A stretch of DNA of 10,408 nucleotides from Spirochaetota bacterium (GCA_029571425.1 JAKPSR010000166.1:1-10408); one strand, 5' to 3'; counted from the stretch's first letter, positions 1 through 7,504 are shown. Numbers and translations are program-made. Notes: generated by a model not told the origin, from the letters alone.

Positions 1-1736
1 TTCTCGATGGTGCCGGCGAATTCCTCGACCTTCTTTAGCTTCTCGTTAAACTGCTCGATGCCGCGCATCGTCTCGTCGATCGCGGCCTTGAGGGTCTCGG
101 TCTCGCGATAGGTCGTGTCGATGACTTCCGACCCGCGGCCAGACTCATCCGTCATCTCGGAAACCAAGGAAGAATAATCCTCCACCGCGGAGCCGACGCC
201 GGCGATCATGCCGTTGAGGCCAGAAAGGGCCGAATCATTCGCGTCGATCCTGCGCTTTTGCTCGCCGATGTCGTCCCTGATGCCGGTGATCGCGCTGCCG
301 ATCTGGGCGTTCGCGCGCGATGACTCCTCGGCCGCCGACGCGAGCGCTTGGCTACTGTCGGCGAGGCTCTCGATATTCTCGATCATGGTGATCACGATCT
401 CGCGGAAGCTAGAAGGCTCGGTGTTGAAGGTCGTCACCTTCAGCCCCGCCGCGACTGCCTGGTTAATCGAGTCGACGATCCTCGGGTCGACGACGACCGT
501 CGCGAACCCGTCGAAACCCCGCTCGACGAACGACTTGATCGCGGGCCCGAACACGGAGAGCTGGCCGAAGTCGTTCCAATCGTTAAAGAGATCGCGAACC
601 TCGACCTCGACGTTCATCTCCGCGAGGAGGGCTCGGGCGGCCTCGGCCCCGCGTCCAAGGCCCTCGAAGAACCCGACGGAATGCGGCAGCAAGATTCCGA
701 GCCGGTACCGTTTGTCCGAGCGGCGGCGCTCGGGGACGGCGAGCTGCGCGTTCTCCTCGTCGCGAAGGACCCGTTCGTTCCGCACGTCGTCCCAATACGT
801 CGAGAGATTGTCGCGGTCTATCGCGATCGGCTCCATGAAAAGTTTCTTGGAAAGCGGCTTCCAGTCCGTCTCGCAGGCGTTGTAGAGATTAACGACCGCG
901 TTGTACGCCTGAGCGAAGGAGTTTTGCTCGATCAGGCAGGAGACGCGGCCGGCCTTGAGCAGGGCGACGTTTTCCGGGACGGCGTCGAAAAAGACGAACC
1001 GAACGTCCGTCCGGCCCGCCTGAGCCGTCGCCTCGACGGCGCCGGGAGGGGTATGCCCATCCGTTATGTATACAAGATCTACGTCGGGATGCTCGGCGAG
1101 AATCTTCAACATAAGCGCGGCCGTCACGTCGCGGTTCCCCTCGCCGGTATAGTTCTTAAGCACGCTGATGCCGGGATGCTTCGCGCCGAGGTAATCAAGG
1201 CAGCCCTTCATCCGGAGAACGTGGTTGACCTGCGTATACGCGGGGATGATCGAGACGATCCGGCCCTTGCCGCCGAGGATGTCGGCTATCCGCCGCCCGG
1301 CGACCGTGCCTTCGCGGTAGCTATTCGCGCCCGTGAAGCAAATACGCCTCGAGGGCACGTCCGTAACGGTGTTAAAGTCGATCATCCCGTTCCGCAGGCG
1401 CTCGGCGAGATCGCGCACGTCCTCGGGAAAGTCGGATACGTCAGGAACCTCGAGATGAGTGCGGAGGTCGCCCGAGGCGAAGGTGGAGAGCCCGCGGGTA
1501 AGGTCGGAGATCATCTTGGTGATGTCTTTGCTGATAACCTCGCGAAGGGCGCGTGCCTGCTTAATCGTCAGCGAATTAAAGGTCAATGCCGCGATTGAGG
1601 CAAGGCACACGAGGGACCAAAAAATGGTCGGGACGACGGCGGGGTAGCATTGCTTAATCCCCACGATCGTAAATGCTATAATCGAGCACGACGCGATGAA
1701 GGCGCGTCTCTCATGGCGCAGTTTTATCTTCTTCAC
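1..1736 (-). CDS. Methyl-accepting chemotaxis-type receptor with cytoplasmic, permuted PBP-like sensor (partial, 3' end outside window)
   Basis: I translated this gene by hand on the minus strand. It reads open for 578 codons from a GTG at 1736 to the window edge. Two hydrophobic segments (residues about 12-28 and 33-52) are followed by a HAMP-like linker (about 60-125). Residues 130-313 resemble the second half of a ribose-binding-protein-type fold: TGANSYREGTVAGRRIADIL, then AEHPDVDLVYITD, FVFFDAVPE and a C-terminal IEQNSFAQAY. Residues 343-442 resemble the first half of the same fold: RLGILLPHSVGFF, GFDGFATVVVDP, AAGLKVTTFNTE. The halves are thus in reversed order. From about 445 a long Ala/Ser/Glu-rich coiled coil begins, ending EEFAGTIE, as it does just before the signalling tip of chemoreceptors. 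The tip lies outside the window. With two membrane segments and a HAMP before it, the sensor should be cytoplasmic. The ligand is unknown. The GTG start is supported by a promoter placing +1 on it. Confidence 0.82.
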   Translation of the reverse strand, partial: MKKIKLRHERRAFIASCSIIAFTIVGIKQCYPAVVPTIFWSLVCLASIAALTFNSLTIKQARALREVISKDITKMISDLTRGLSTFASGDLRTHLEVPDVSDFPEDVRDLAERLRNGMIDFNTVTDVPSRRICFTGANSYREGTVAGRRIADILGGKGRIVSIIPAYTQVNHVLRMKGCLDYLGAKHPGISVLKNYTGEGNRDVTAALMLKILAEHPDVDLVYITDGHTPPGAVEATAQAGRTDVRFVFFDAVPENVALLKAGRVSCLIEQNSFAQAYNAVVNLYNACETDWKPLSKKLFMEPIAIDRDNLSTYWDDVRNERVLRDEENAQLAVPERRRSDKRYRLGILLPHSVGFFEGLGRGAEAARALLAEMNVEVEVRDLFNDWNDFGQLSVFGPAIKSFVERGFDGFATVVVDPRIVDSINQAVAAGLKVTTFNTEPSSFREIVITMIENIESLADSSQALASAAEESSRANAQIGSAITGIRDDIGEQKRRIDANDSALSGLNGMIAGVGSAVEDYSSLVSEMTDESGRGSEVIDTTYRETETLKAAIDETMRGIEQFNEKLKKVEEFAGTIE

Positions 1737-1742
1737 TCATTT

Positions 1743-1771
1743 ATTGTCGGCCTAAAATCTCCAATAGTCAA
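1743..1771 (-). promoter_or_regulatory. Sigma-70-type promoter of the chemoreceptor gene, predicted leaderless
   Basis: On the minus strand TTGACT (1771-1766, five of six matches to TTGACA) is followed by a 17-base spacer and GACAAT (1748-1743, four of six matches to TATAAT). Exactly six bases separate the -10 from the GTG at 1736, so the expected +1 is the first base of that codon. No Shine-Dalgarno sequence is visible. It lies back to back with the promoter of the HAD gene. Confidence 0.6.
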
Positions 1772-1780
1772 ATACAACGC

Positions 1781-1809
1781 GTGACCAAGGACCGCGAATC
1801 CAGTATATT
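1781..1809 (+). promoter_or_regulatory. Promoter of the HAD phosphatase gene, predicted leaderless
   Basis: GTGACC (1781-1786, four of six matches) is followed by 17 bases and TATATT (1804-1809, five of six matches). Six bases separate the -10 from the ATG at 1816, so +1 would be the A of the start codon. There is no ribosome binding site in the ACAC-type sequence before the ATG. Confidence 0.55.
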
Positions 1810-1815
1810 TTACAC

Positions 1816-2631
1816 ATGAAAATCGACGTCGGCGTCATCGCGATGGACTTGGACGACACCCTGCTTAAACACGACCTGACTATATCCGATCGGACGGTCG
1901 ACGCGCTCGCCCTGGCGCGTAAACGCGGCATCAAACTGATCCTGGCGTCTGGCCGGTCGCCGGAGGCGATGTACCCCTACGCGGAGCGCATCGGGATACA
2001 TCGGGACCCGAGTTTCCTTATCTGTAACAACGGATCTCAGGCTATCGCCTCGGACAGCCGCCGAACGGTCTTCGAGGACTTCCTTCCCACGGACATCGCC
2101 CTTGAGGCGTTTCGCCTTACCGTCGACGCCGGGCTTTCCTGCCACGTCTACGAGGGCGACAAGATATGGGTATCCCGCGAGACGGAATTCTCCGACCAAG
2201 ACTGGCGTCTTTCCGGCCTCAAGCCGATCGTCCCCACGGATTACGAGGAGTTGATTAGGCGCGGGGTCTTTAAGCTCGTGATCCCCGGCGACCCCGAGTA
2301 CATCGTGCCGATCGAGGCCGAGATGAAGGTCGTGTTCAGCGACCGAGCCACCGTCTTCGTCAGCAAGCCCTACTTCCTCGAGGTGCTGCCCCGCGGCGTC
2401 GGGAAAGGGGAGGCCCTTCAGCGCATAGCCGAAGGAATACTGGGCGTCCCGCGGAATAGGGTCATGGCTTTCGGGGACAGCATGAACGACGAATCGATGA
2501 TCCGGTACGCCGGCCAGAGCGTGGCGATGCGAAATTCCCGGCCAGAGATACTGGCGCAGGCGCGACACGTCACCGACCGCACCAACGACGAGGACGGCAT
2601 CGCCGACTTCCTCGAGCGTTTCGTCCTGTAG
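1816..2631 (+). CDS. Cof-type HAD-superfamily phosphatase
   Basis: This is a 271-residue protein of the Cof/HAD-IIB type, the usual length for the family. These are cytoplasmic Mg-dependent phosphatases of sugar phosphates, nucleotides or flavin phosphates. All four HAD motifs are visible. Motif I is DLDDT (Asp11 nucleophile, Asp13 acid/base). Motif II is ILASGRS (Ser45). The motif III lysine is in GVGKGEAL (Lys197). Motif IV is GDSMND (220-225). The cap domain lies between motifs II and III (about 85-185), the C2 position of Cof proteins. The substrate cannot be told from sequence. The gene is divergent from the chemoreceptor and 55 bases upstream of the CBS gene, which has its own promoter. 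An opposite-strand open frame over most of this gene is a GC-driven shadow. Confidence 0.93.
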   Translation: MKIDVGVIAMDLDDTLLKHDLTISDRTVDALALARKRGIKLILASGRSPEAMYPYAERIGIHRDPSFLICNNGSQAIASDSRRTVFEDFLPTDIALEAFRLTVDAGLSCHVYEGDKIWVSRETEFSDQDWRLSGLKPIVPTDYEELIRRGVFKLVIPGDPEYIVPIEAEMKVVFSDRATVFVSKPYFLEVLPRGVGKGEALQRIAEGILGVPRNRVMAFGDSMNDESMIRYAGQSVAMRNSRPEILAQARHVTDRTNDEDGIADFLERFVL

Positions 2632-2651
2632 CGGCGATCTCCGCCGGCCCG

Positions 2652-2680
2652 TGGCGCAACCGCCCGGGCTCTGCTATACT
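2652..2680 (+). promoter_or_regulatory. Extended -10 promoter of the CBS/ATPase operon, predicted leaderless
   Basis: TATACT (2675-2680, five of six matches) is preceded by TGC, giving an extended -10 (TGnTATACT). The -35 region (2652-2657) is poor, as is usual when the extended -10 is present. Six bases separate the -10 from the ATG at 2687, and no Shine-Dalgarno sequence precedes that ATG. This makes 2687 a better start than the in-frame ATG at 2651, which lies upstream of the -10. Confidence 0.55.
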
Positions 2681-2686
2681 TCTTCT

Positions 2687-3620
2687 ATGCTCGCCATCCC
2701 GATCAACCAGGATAATTCCCCCGAGGCCGTCGTCGAGCTTCTCTATCGCCTCAAGGTCAAGGACGTGATGACGCACCCGATCCTCACCGCCGGCCCCGCC
2801 GACACCCTCAGGCGCATCCAGGCGACGATGAAGAAGAACCGGATCACCGGGATGCCCATCGCCGACGGAGACCGCCTTCTCGGCATCGTCTCGATGAACG
2901 ACATCGTCGAGGCGCTGGAAAACGGGTGGATCGACGACCCGGCGAGCCTCCACATGACGACGAACGTCATCGTCCTCGAGGACTCGATGTCGCTGTCGTT
3001 CTGCGTCTCGTACTTCAACAAGTATTCCTTCGGGCGCTTTCCCGTCCTCGACCGCGACGCGCGTCTCATCGGCATCGTTACGGCGTCGGACGTGATCTCG
3101 ACCCTTCTCGTCGCCCTTAACCAGACGCTCGAGCGCCTCGAGCAGACGGCCGACGCGGGCCGGTTCCGCCCGCCCCGAGGAGGAGCTCGACGTCGAGTTC
3201 GCGACCGAGCCTTTCAACTTCGAGACGGCCGGCCACGCCTCGACCGAGGTCAAGAAGATGCTCAAGGCGGCGGGGATCGACCCCGCCGTGACGCGCAGGG
3301 TCGGGATAGCGAGCTACGAGCTCGAGATAAACCAGGTGATCCACTCGCGCGGGGGAAAGATGCGCTACCGCCTTTCGCCGACGCGCCTCGTCATCGAGGC
3401 CGAGGACTCGGGGCCTGGCATCCCGGACGTTACCCGCGCGATGACCGAGGGATTCTCGACCGCGTCGGACCGCGTCCGTTCCCTCGGCTTCGGCGCCGGC
3501 ATGGGGCTCCCGAACGCCCGCCGCGTCTCCGACGAATTTAGCATTGACTCCGCGCCCGGCAAGGGCACCCTCGTCAGGGCGAGCTTCGACCTCGCGTCAA
3601 AGGAAGGTACGAACCGATGA
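2687..3620 (+). CDS. CBS-pair / GHKL ATPase fusion protein, frameshifted
   Basis: The gene reads as a tandem CBS pair fused to an anti-sigma-factor-like ATPase, but needs one frame change. Frame one, from 2687, gives CBS1 (about 24-80: VKDVMTHPILTAG, GMPIADGDRLLGIVSMNDIV) and CBS2 (about 86-142: FGRFPVLDRD, LIGIVTASDVI). The ATPase lies in the next frame and ends at 3620. Dropping one C from the run at 3173-3176 joins them cleanly (ADAGRFRPP-EEELDVEF) into 310 residues. The ATPase (about 168-303) shows an N box (ELEINQVIHS, Asn215), G1 (EDSGPGIPD) and G2 (GFGAGMGLPNA), as in SpoIIAB/RsbW-like proteins. CBS pairs usually bind adenine nucleotides, so a nucleotide-sensing regulator is likely. 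Its target is unknown. Without the shift the frame runs on to 3541 with Arg/Pro-rich, non-protein-like sequence. The cause may be an assembly error, a true mutation or recoding. Confidence 0.8.
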
Positions 3621-3955
3621 ACACCGCCGAGCTTGCGCGCACGCTGAACGCGGCGCGCGTCTGCGCGCCCGAGGTCGATCGAGAGGTCGCCGGGGCCTAC
3701 ACCTCCGACCTCCTCAGCGACGCGATGGCGAACGCCCCGGAAAACGGGGTCCTCGTCACGATACAGGCGCACAAAAACACGGTCGCCGTCGCCACGCTGC
3801 GCGACCTTGCCGCGATCGTGATCTGCAACAATCGGCCCATCCCGGACGACATGATCGAGGCCGCCCGGAGCGAGGGGATTGCCATCCTGCAGACCGCCGA
3901 GGATCAGTTCGCGGTGTCCGGGCGACTGTACCCCCTGCTTCGCGCCGGGTCGTGA
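3617..3955 (+). CDS. DRTGG-domain protein
   Basis: This 112-residue soluble protein matches a stand-alone DRTGG-domain family by pattern. An N-terminal helix (NTAELARTLNA) is followed by EVDREVAGAYTSDLLSDAMA, then VLVTIQAHKNTVAVATLRDL, AAIVICNN and a C-terminal GIAILQTAEDQFAVSGRLY. DRTGG domains also occur beside CBS domains in larger proteins and in phosphotransacetylases, where they are thought to be regulatory. No catalytic residues are evident, so this is probably a ligand-binding or partner protein. The ATG overlaps the stop codon of the CBS/ATPase gene (ATGA, 3617-3620), and AGGAAGG (3601-3607) is a good ribosome binding site. Translational coupling and joint function with the ATPase are therefore likely. 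The function is not established. Confidence 0.85.
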   Translation: MNTAELARTLNAARVCAPEVDREVAGAYTSDLLSDAMANAPENGVLVTIQAHKNTVAVATLRDLAAIVICNNRPIPDDMIEAARSEGIAILQTAEDQFAVSGRLYPLLRAGS

Positions 3956-3968
3956 GGCCGCGCGCGGG

Positions 3969-4736
3969 ATGACGGTCCGCACCGACCTTCACCTCCATTC
4001 CTGCCTCTCCCCCTGCGGCGATCTCTCGATGTCGCCGGCCAAGATCGCCGAGGCGCTCGCCGCGCGAGGCGTCCAGCTCGCCGCCTTAACCGACCACAAT
4101 TCCGCCCTTAACTGCCCCTCCTTCGCCGACGCCTGCGCCCAGCGCGGAATCGTCCCCCTGTTCGGCATCGAGGCCCAAACGCGGGAGGAATGCCACGTCC
4201 TCTGCCTATTCCCGCGCGTCGACCAGGCCCTCGCGCTCGGCGAGGAACTCTACGCGCTGATGCCGGACGTCCCGAACGTGCCCGAGCGAATGGGCGACCA
4301 GGTGTACGTCGACGTCGACGAGAACATTATCGGTGAAGTGGAAAAATACCTTGTCGCGAGCGCCGACCTCGGGCTCGAGGATCTCGCGGCCCGTGCGCTC
4401 GCGCTCGGCGGGCTCGTTATCCCGGCCCACGTCGACCGCCCCGCCTTCTCGTTGACGAGCCAGCTCGGATTCGTGCCCGATGGCCCCTGGGACGCGCTCG
4501 AACTCGTTCGAATGCCGCCGGATGACGGCCAGCCGCCGCCCGAAGGACGGCTCGATACGAGGGGGTACCCTCTGATAACCTCGAGCGACGCGCACTACCT
4601 CGAGCACGTCGGCAGAAGGGCCTTTGACCTTGACCTAGCGGGCGATGCCCTGCTCGGGCCGGACGGCTCGGTATGCGTGGAAGCTATGCGAGCGGCGCTC
4701 GCGCGCCGGCCGGCACCGGGGCGTCGGGCGCGATAA
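3969..4736 (+). CDS. PHP-domain metal-dependent phosphoesterase
   Basis: This is a 255-residue cytoplasmic protein of the PHP (polymerase and histidinol phosphatase) fold. The metal-binding positions are all present: DLHLHS (His8, His10), TDHN (Asp42, His43), GIEA (Glu68), ECHVL (His76), PAHVDR (His154) and SDAH (Asp207, His209). This supports an active di- or trinuclear metal phosphoesterase. The family includes nucleoside 3',5'-bisphosphate and oligonucleotide phosphatases such as YciV/RnaAM, but the substrate here is not clear. The start at 3969 puts the DLHLHS motif at the N terminus, as usual; the in-frame ATG at 3879 would lie inside the DRTGG gene. The gene starts 13 bases after that gene and has only a weak Shine-Dalgarno sequence. 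It ends one base from the stop of the convergent synthetase gene. Confidence 0.9.
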   Translation: MTVRTDLHLHSCLSPCGDLSMSPAKIAEALAARGVQLAALTDHNSALNCPSFADACAQRGIVPLFGIEAQTREECHVLCLFPRVDQALALGEELYALMPDVPNVPERMGDQVYVDVDENIIGEVEKYLVASADLGLEDLAARALALGGLVIPAHVDRPAFSLTSQLGFVPDGPWDALELVRMPPDDGQPPPEGRLDTRGYPLITSSDAHYLEHVGRRAFDLDLAGDALLGPDGSVCVEAMRAALARRPAPGRRAR

Positions 4737-4737
4737 A

Positions 4738-6465
4738 CTACTTCGCGAAATTCCGCTTGACCTTCCGCGTGGTGGTCATCTCGAGAGGCTCGGCTAGCAG
4801 GGTGACGCGCGAGATGCGCTGATAGGGCTGAAGCGCGCGGTTCACGCGATCGACGATCTCCTCGACCGCCTGCCGCACCGGGTCCTCGGCCTCCGGAGTT
4901 CCCCGCATCACGTCGAGCCGCTTAAAGAGATCCTCCGCGGGATAGACGAGCGCCTCGATGCCCTCGCTCTTCGTCGCGGCGTCCATCACGTAGCCGCGCA
5001 CCGTGATCTGCTCGATATCGTTATAGTACAGCTGGAACGCGTTCTCGATCTCCTCGGGGTAGACGTTCTTCCCGCCTTCGGTGACGATCATGTTCTTCGC
5101 GCGGCCGCAGAGGTACAGGTAGTACTCGTCGTCGATCCATCCGAGGTCGCCGGTGCGGAACCAGCCGTCCTCGGTGAACACCTTGGCGGTTTCCTCGGGC
5201 ATGTTGAAGTATCCCTTCATCACCATCGGCCCCTTGATCGCCACCTCGCCGACGCCTTTCTCATCCGGGTCGAGGATCTTCATCTCCATGTGCGGGGGGA
5301 AATAGCTGCCGACGCTCTTAATCTTGAATTTCTCGATCGGGTTAAGCGCGACGATCGGCGAGGTCTCGGTAAGCCCGTACCCCTGGATAAAGTCGATCCC
5401 GAGCTCGTTGTAGACGCGGAAGACGCTCGCGGCGAGAGGACCGCCGCCGGATATGGCGATGCGCACCGTCGAAAGGCTCGCCTTGTCGAGAACCGTCTTG
5501 AACAGCGTCTTCCCCGGGTTCATCCCGGTGACCTTCTTCACGAGATAGGAAATTCCCATCAGGAACTTCATGATCCCGTAGACGACGATTCCCTTGTCGC
5601 GGATACCCTTCATGATCCCGGCGAGCAGTTTGTTGAACAGAAGCGGCACGCCGAGCAGCATGGTGATCTTGCCCTCGCGAAGTTCCTTCAGCATCTTGGA
5701 CACGGCCATGCTCTTGCCGAAGACAACCTCGGCCCCGACCGATATTGCTTCGATGAAGACGGCAAGCATCGTGTACGAGTGATGTATCGGGAGGAGGGCG
5801 TAGAATACGTCCGTGGACGTGATCAAAAGGTTCGACTGGGCGATATAGCAGTCGGAGACGAGGTTGCGATGGGTTAGCATAACGCCCTTCGGGTTGCCCA
5901 TAGTGCCCGAGGTGAACATGATCGCGGCGAGGTCTTCCTCCGCGGCCGGCACGATCTTCACGTCGCGGCTCGGCTTCAGCGAATAGACATACCCATCGGG
6001 GAATTTCTTGCTGAGGGACAGTACCTTCCCCGCCGCCTTGACGGTGGAGAAGTACCCGTATTTCTCCTCGTCGACGAAGAAAAACTTCGGCTCGGAGGCG
6101 CGAAGGAGATTCTCGATCTCGGCGTCGTGGAGGCCGTAATCGATCGGGACCACGGTCGCCCCCGCGAAAAGCACGGCGAGGTAGGCGACGGCCCACTCGG
6201 GGGAGTTCTTACCCGAGACGGCGACGCGATCCCCGCGGGCGATGCCCTGCGAGGCGAGCCAGCGCGCGACGGTCTCGACCCGCTCGAGCGCCTCGCGGTA
6301 CGTAAGGGTAACCCGGTCGGGCTCGAAGGCGGTGAAGCATGGCCGATCGGAGAATCGCTCGACCGAGATCCGGAACATCTCCGGAACCGTCGGCCATTCG
6401 CCGGTAAACGCCGTTCCCCGCCACTTGTCGAGGAATCCCCAAGGCTTCGGTCTCTGTGCTTTCAT
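4738..6465 (-). CDS. AMP-forming acyl-CoA synthetase (long-chain fatty acid CoA ligase-like)
   Basis: This 575-residue member of the ANL adenylating superfamily activates a carboxylic acid with ATP and then transfers it to CoA or another thiol. Seen in order are the P-loop FTSGTMGNPKGVMLTHRN (Thr-Ser-Gly from residue 185), the LLPIHHSY helix region, QGYGLTETSP (about 361-370), WFRTGDLG (Asp440), the hinge GRAKNMIVTEGGKNVYPEEIE and a C-terminal TTTRKVKRNF with the adenylation lysine (Lys568). The organisation resembles bacterial long-chain acyl-CoA ligases. The substrate chain length is not decided by sequence. I chose ATG 6465 (MKAQRPKPWGFLDKWR) because GAGG at 6475-6472 is correctly spaced. 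A longer in-frame start at 6534 would overlap the divergent NlpC/P60 gene and has no ribosome binding site. No functional tie to the hydrogenase genes is evident. Confidence 0.9.
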   Translation of the reverse strand: MKAQRPKPWGFLDKWRGTAFTGEWPTVPEMFRISVERFSDRPCFTAFEPDRVTLTYREALERVETVARWLASQGIARGDRVAVSGKNSPEWAVAYLAVLFAGATVVPIDYGLHDAEIENLLRASEPKFFFVDEEKYGYFSTVKAAGKVLSLSKKFPDGYVYSLKPSRDVKIVPAAEEDLAAIMFTSGTMGNPKGVMLTHRNLVSDCYIAQSNLLITSTDVFYALLPIHHSYTMLAVFIEAISVGAEVVFGKSMAVSKMLKELREGKITMLLGVPLLFNKLLAGIMKGIRDKGIVVYGIMKFLMGISYLVKKVTGMNPGKTLFKTVLDKASLSTVRIAISGGGPLAASVFRVYNELGIDFIQGYGLTETSPIVALNPIEKFKIKSVGSYFPPHMEMKILDPDEKGVGEVAIKGPMVMKGYFNMPEETAKVFTEDGWFRTGDLGWIDDEYYLYLCGRAKNMIVTEGGKNVYPEEIENAFQLYYNDIEQITVRGYVMDAATKSEGIEALVYPAEDLFKRLDVMRGTPEAEDPVRQAVEEIVDRVNRALQPYQRISRVTLLAEPLEMTTTRKVKRNFAK

Positions 6466-6497
6466 ACAATACCTCATTGAGTCTATGACCCGCCCGC

Positions 6498-6526
6498 TTC
6501 CAAAAGGTTGCAAAAAAACCGATAAT
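6498..6526 (+). promoter_or_regulatory. Promoter of the NlpC/P60 gene, predicted leaderless
   Basis: GATAAT (6521-6526, five of six matches to TATAAT) lies exactly six bases before the ATG at 6533. The -35 at 17-base spacing, TTCCAA (6498-6503), is weak. No Shine-Dalgarno sequence is present, and the bases before the ATG are GCGCGC. The 67-base divergent intergenic region also has to hold the promoter of the synthetase gene, which I could not place convincingly. Confidence 0.45.
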
Positions 6527-6532
6527 GCGCGC

Positions 6533-7504
6533 ATGCGCAGACGAACGCCCCTCGCCGGGGCCCTGATACTCGCCCTTTCGGTCCTCTATGCCCAGAGCCC
6601 CTACGGAGGCGACGAGGAATCTCCCCGCCTTCGCCTTATCCGGGCGGCGCGCGCCTACCTTGGCGTGCCCTATGTGCGCGGCGGCACGACCGTCGCGGGA
6701 ATGGACTGCTCGGGCCTCGTGTATCGCTCAGCCCTGGACAGCCTCGATATCGCGTTACCCCGAACCGTTTCCGCGCTTTCGCGGCGCTCCCAACGCATCG
6801 ACGACAAGGCCCGGGAACCGGGCGACCTCCTTTTTTTTAACACGACGGGAAGCCTGTCGCACGTCGGTATCTTCCTGGGAAACGGAAGCTTCATCCACGC
6901 GGCGTCCGACGGGCCCGAGACGGGGGTCATCATATCCAGCCTATCGGAGGCCTACTGGAGCCGCACGTACCGGCACGCCGGCCGCATCCTAAACCAGGAG
7001 GGCATCCAGATCCCCGAGCCGGACCAGGAAACCGCCCCGTCGGTCAATCCCTTCCCCTTCATGGGAGCGTGCGCGATTCGGCTTAACCTTACCCTCGGGC
7101 CGATCTGGGATTTCATGCCGAACCACATCCCGCTCAGGGGAGGGACGGCGCACGCCGAGGCGTCGTTGATGATACTCGACGATTTCTACCCTGGCGTGGG
7201 CGCCGGTATCACCTACGACGACCGAACCGAGTCCTGGAGCGTCCCGGTCTTCTTCTCGTTCATGACCTCGAGAGGCTTTCGCTTTTTCATCGGCACCCAG
7301 CTTCACCTCGTCGCCGACGACGAGCTCGACCGTTCCTACCGCTTCCCTGGCATCCTGGGCTTCTCGTGGACTTCTCGGCCCATGTCCGTTCTTGGGCAAA
7401 ACCTCCGTTTCTACCAAAGCGTCGAGTATTCAAATTTCGGCGATGAAACCATCGGGCGGGGTTTGCGGTTTCATACCGGCTTAACCATCAGCTTCGATCT
7501 CTAA
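6533..7504 (+). CDS. Secreted NlpC/P60 (C40) peptidoglycan hydrolase with beta-rich C-terminal domain
   Basis: This 323-residue exported protein has a signal peptide (MRRR, a hydrophobic core to about residue 18, likely cleavage near LYAQ-S). It is followed by an NlpC/P60 cysteine peptidase domain (about 30-152). The catalytic residues are visible: Cys59 in MDCSGLVYR, His110 in SLSHVGIFLG and His122 in FIHAAS. Such enzymes cut D-glutamyl-diaminopimelate-type bonds in peptidoglycan stem peptides. After a Pro/Glu-rich linker (about 156-175), residues 176-323 alternate short amphipathic stretches with Gly and aromatic residues and end in GLTISFDL. This looks like a beta-sandwich or a small outer-membrane barrel, which I do not recognise as a named domain. 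The start at 6533 gives a proper signal peptide. The longer frame from 6242 runs antisense inside the synthetase gene. The lipoprotein gene follows 38 bases later, probably in the same transcript. Confidence 0.88.
   Translation: MRRRTPLAGALILALSVLYAQSPYGGDEESPRLRLIRAARAYLGVPYVRGGTTVAGMDCSGLVYRSALDSLDIALPRTVSALSRRSQRIDDKAREPGDLLFFNTTGSLSHVGIFLGNGSFIHAASDGPETGVIISSLSEAYWSRTYRHAGRILNQEGIQIPEPDQETAPSVNPFPFMGACAIRLNLTLGPIWDFMPNHIPLRGGTAHAEASLMILDDFYPGVGAGITYDDRTESWSVPVFFSFMTSRGFRFFIGTQLHLVADDELDRSYRFPGILGFSWTSRPMSVLGQNLRFYQSVEYSNFGDETIGRGLRFHTGLTISFDL

Noticed and set aside
348..1598. Plus-strand open frame of 416 codons antisense to the chemoreceptor
   Set aside because: The minus strand codes a recognisable PBP-like and coiled-coil protein over the same bases. 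The plus-strand frame has no domain signature and is rich in Arg, Gly, Val and Asp, as expected from antisense of GC-rich coding DNA.
1810..2568. Minus-strand open frame of 252 codons antisense to the HAD gene
   Set aside because: All four HAD motifs are on the plus strand. The antisense product has no recognisable domain and no promoter or ribosome binding site.
2632..2664. Possible terminators after the HAD gene (CGGCG/CGCCG stem at 2632-2646 and GGCG/CGCC stem at 2653-2664)
   Set aside because: The stems are only four to five pairs and no T-run follows. The second overlaps the promoter of the CBS gene.
3544..3972. Plus-strand open frame of 142 codons over the DRTGG gene
   Set aside because: The product is Arg/Pro-rich and low in complexity. 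The overlapping frame from 3617 has a ribosome binding site and family-like sequence.
6466..6534. Longer N terminus for the acyl-CoA synthetase starting at 6534 or 6477
   Set aside because: The extension would run into the start of the divergent NlpC/P60 gene and has no ribosome binding site. GAGG at 6475-6472 points to the ATG at 6465.
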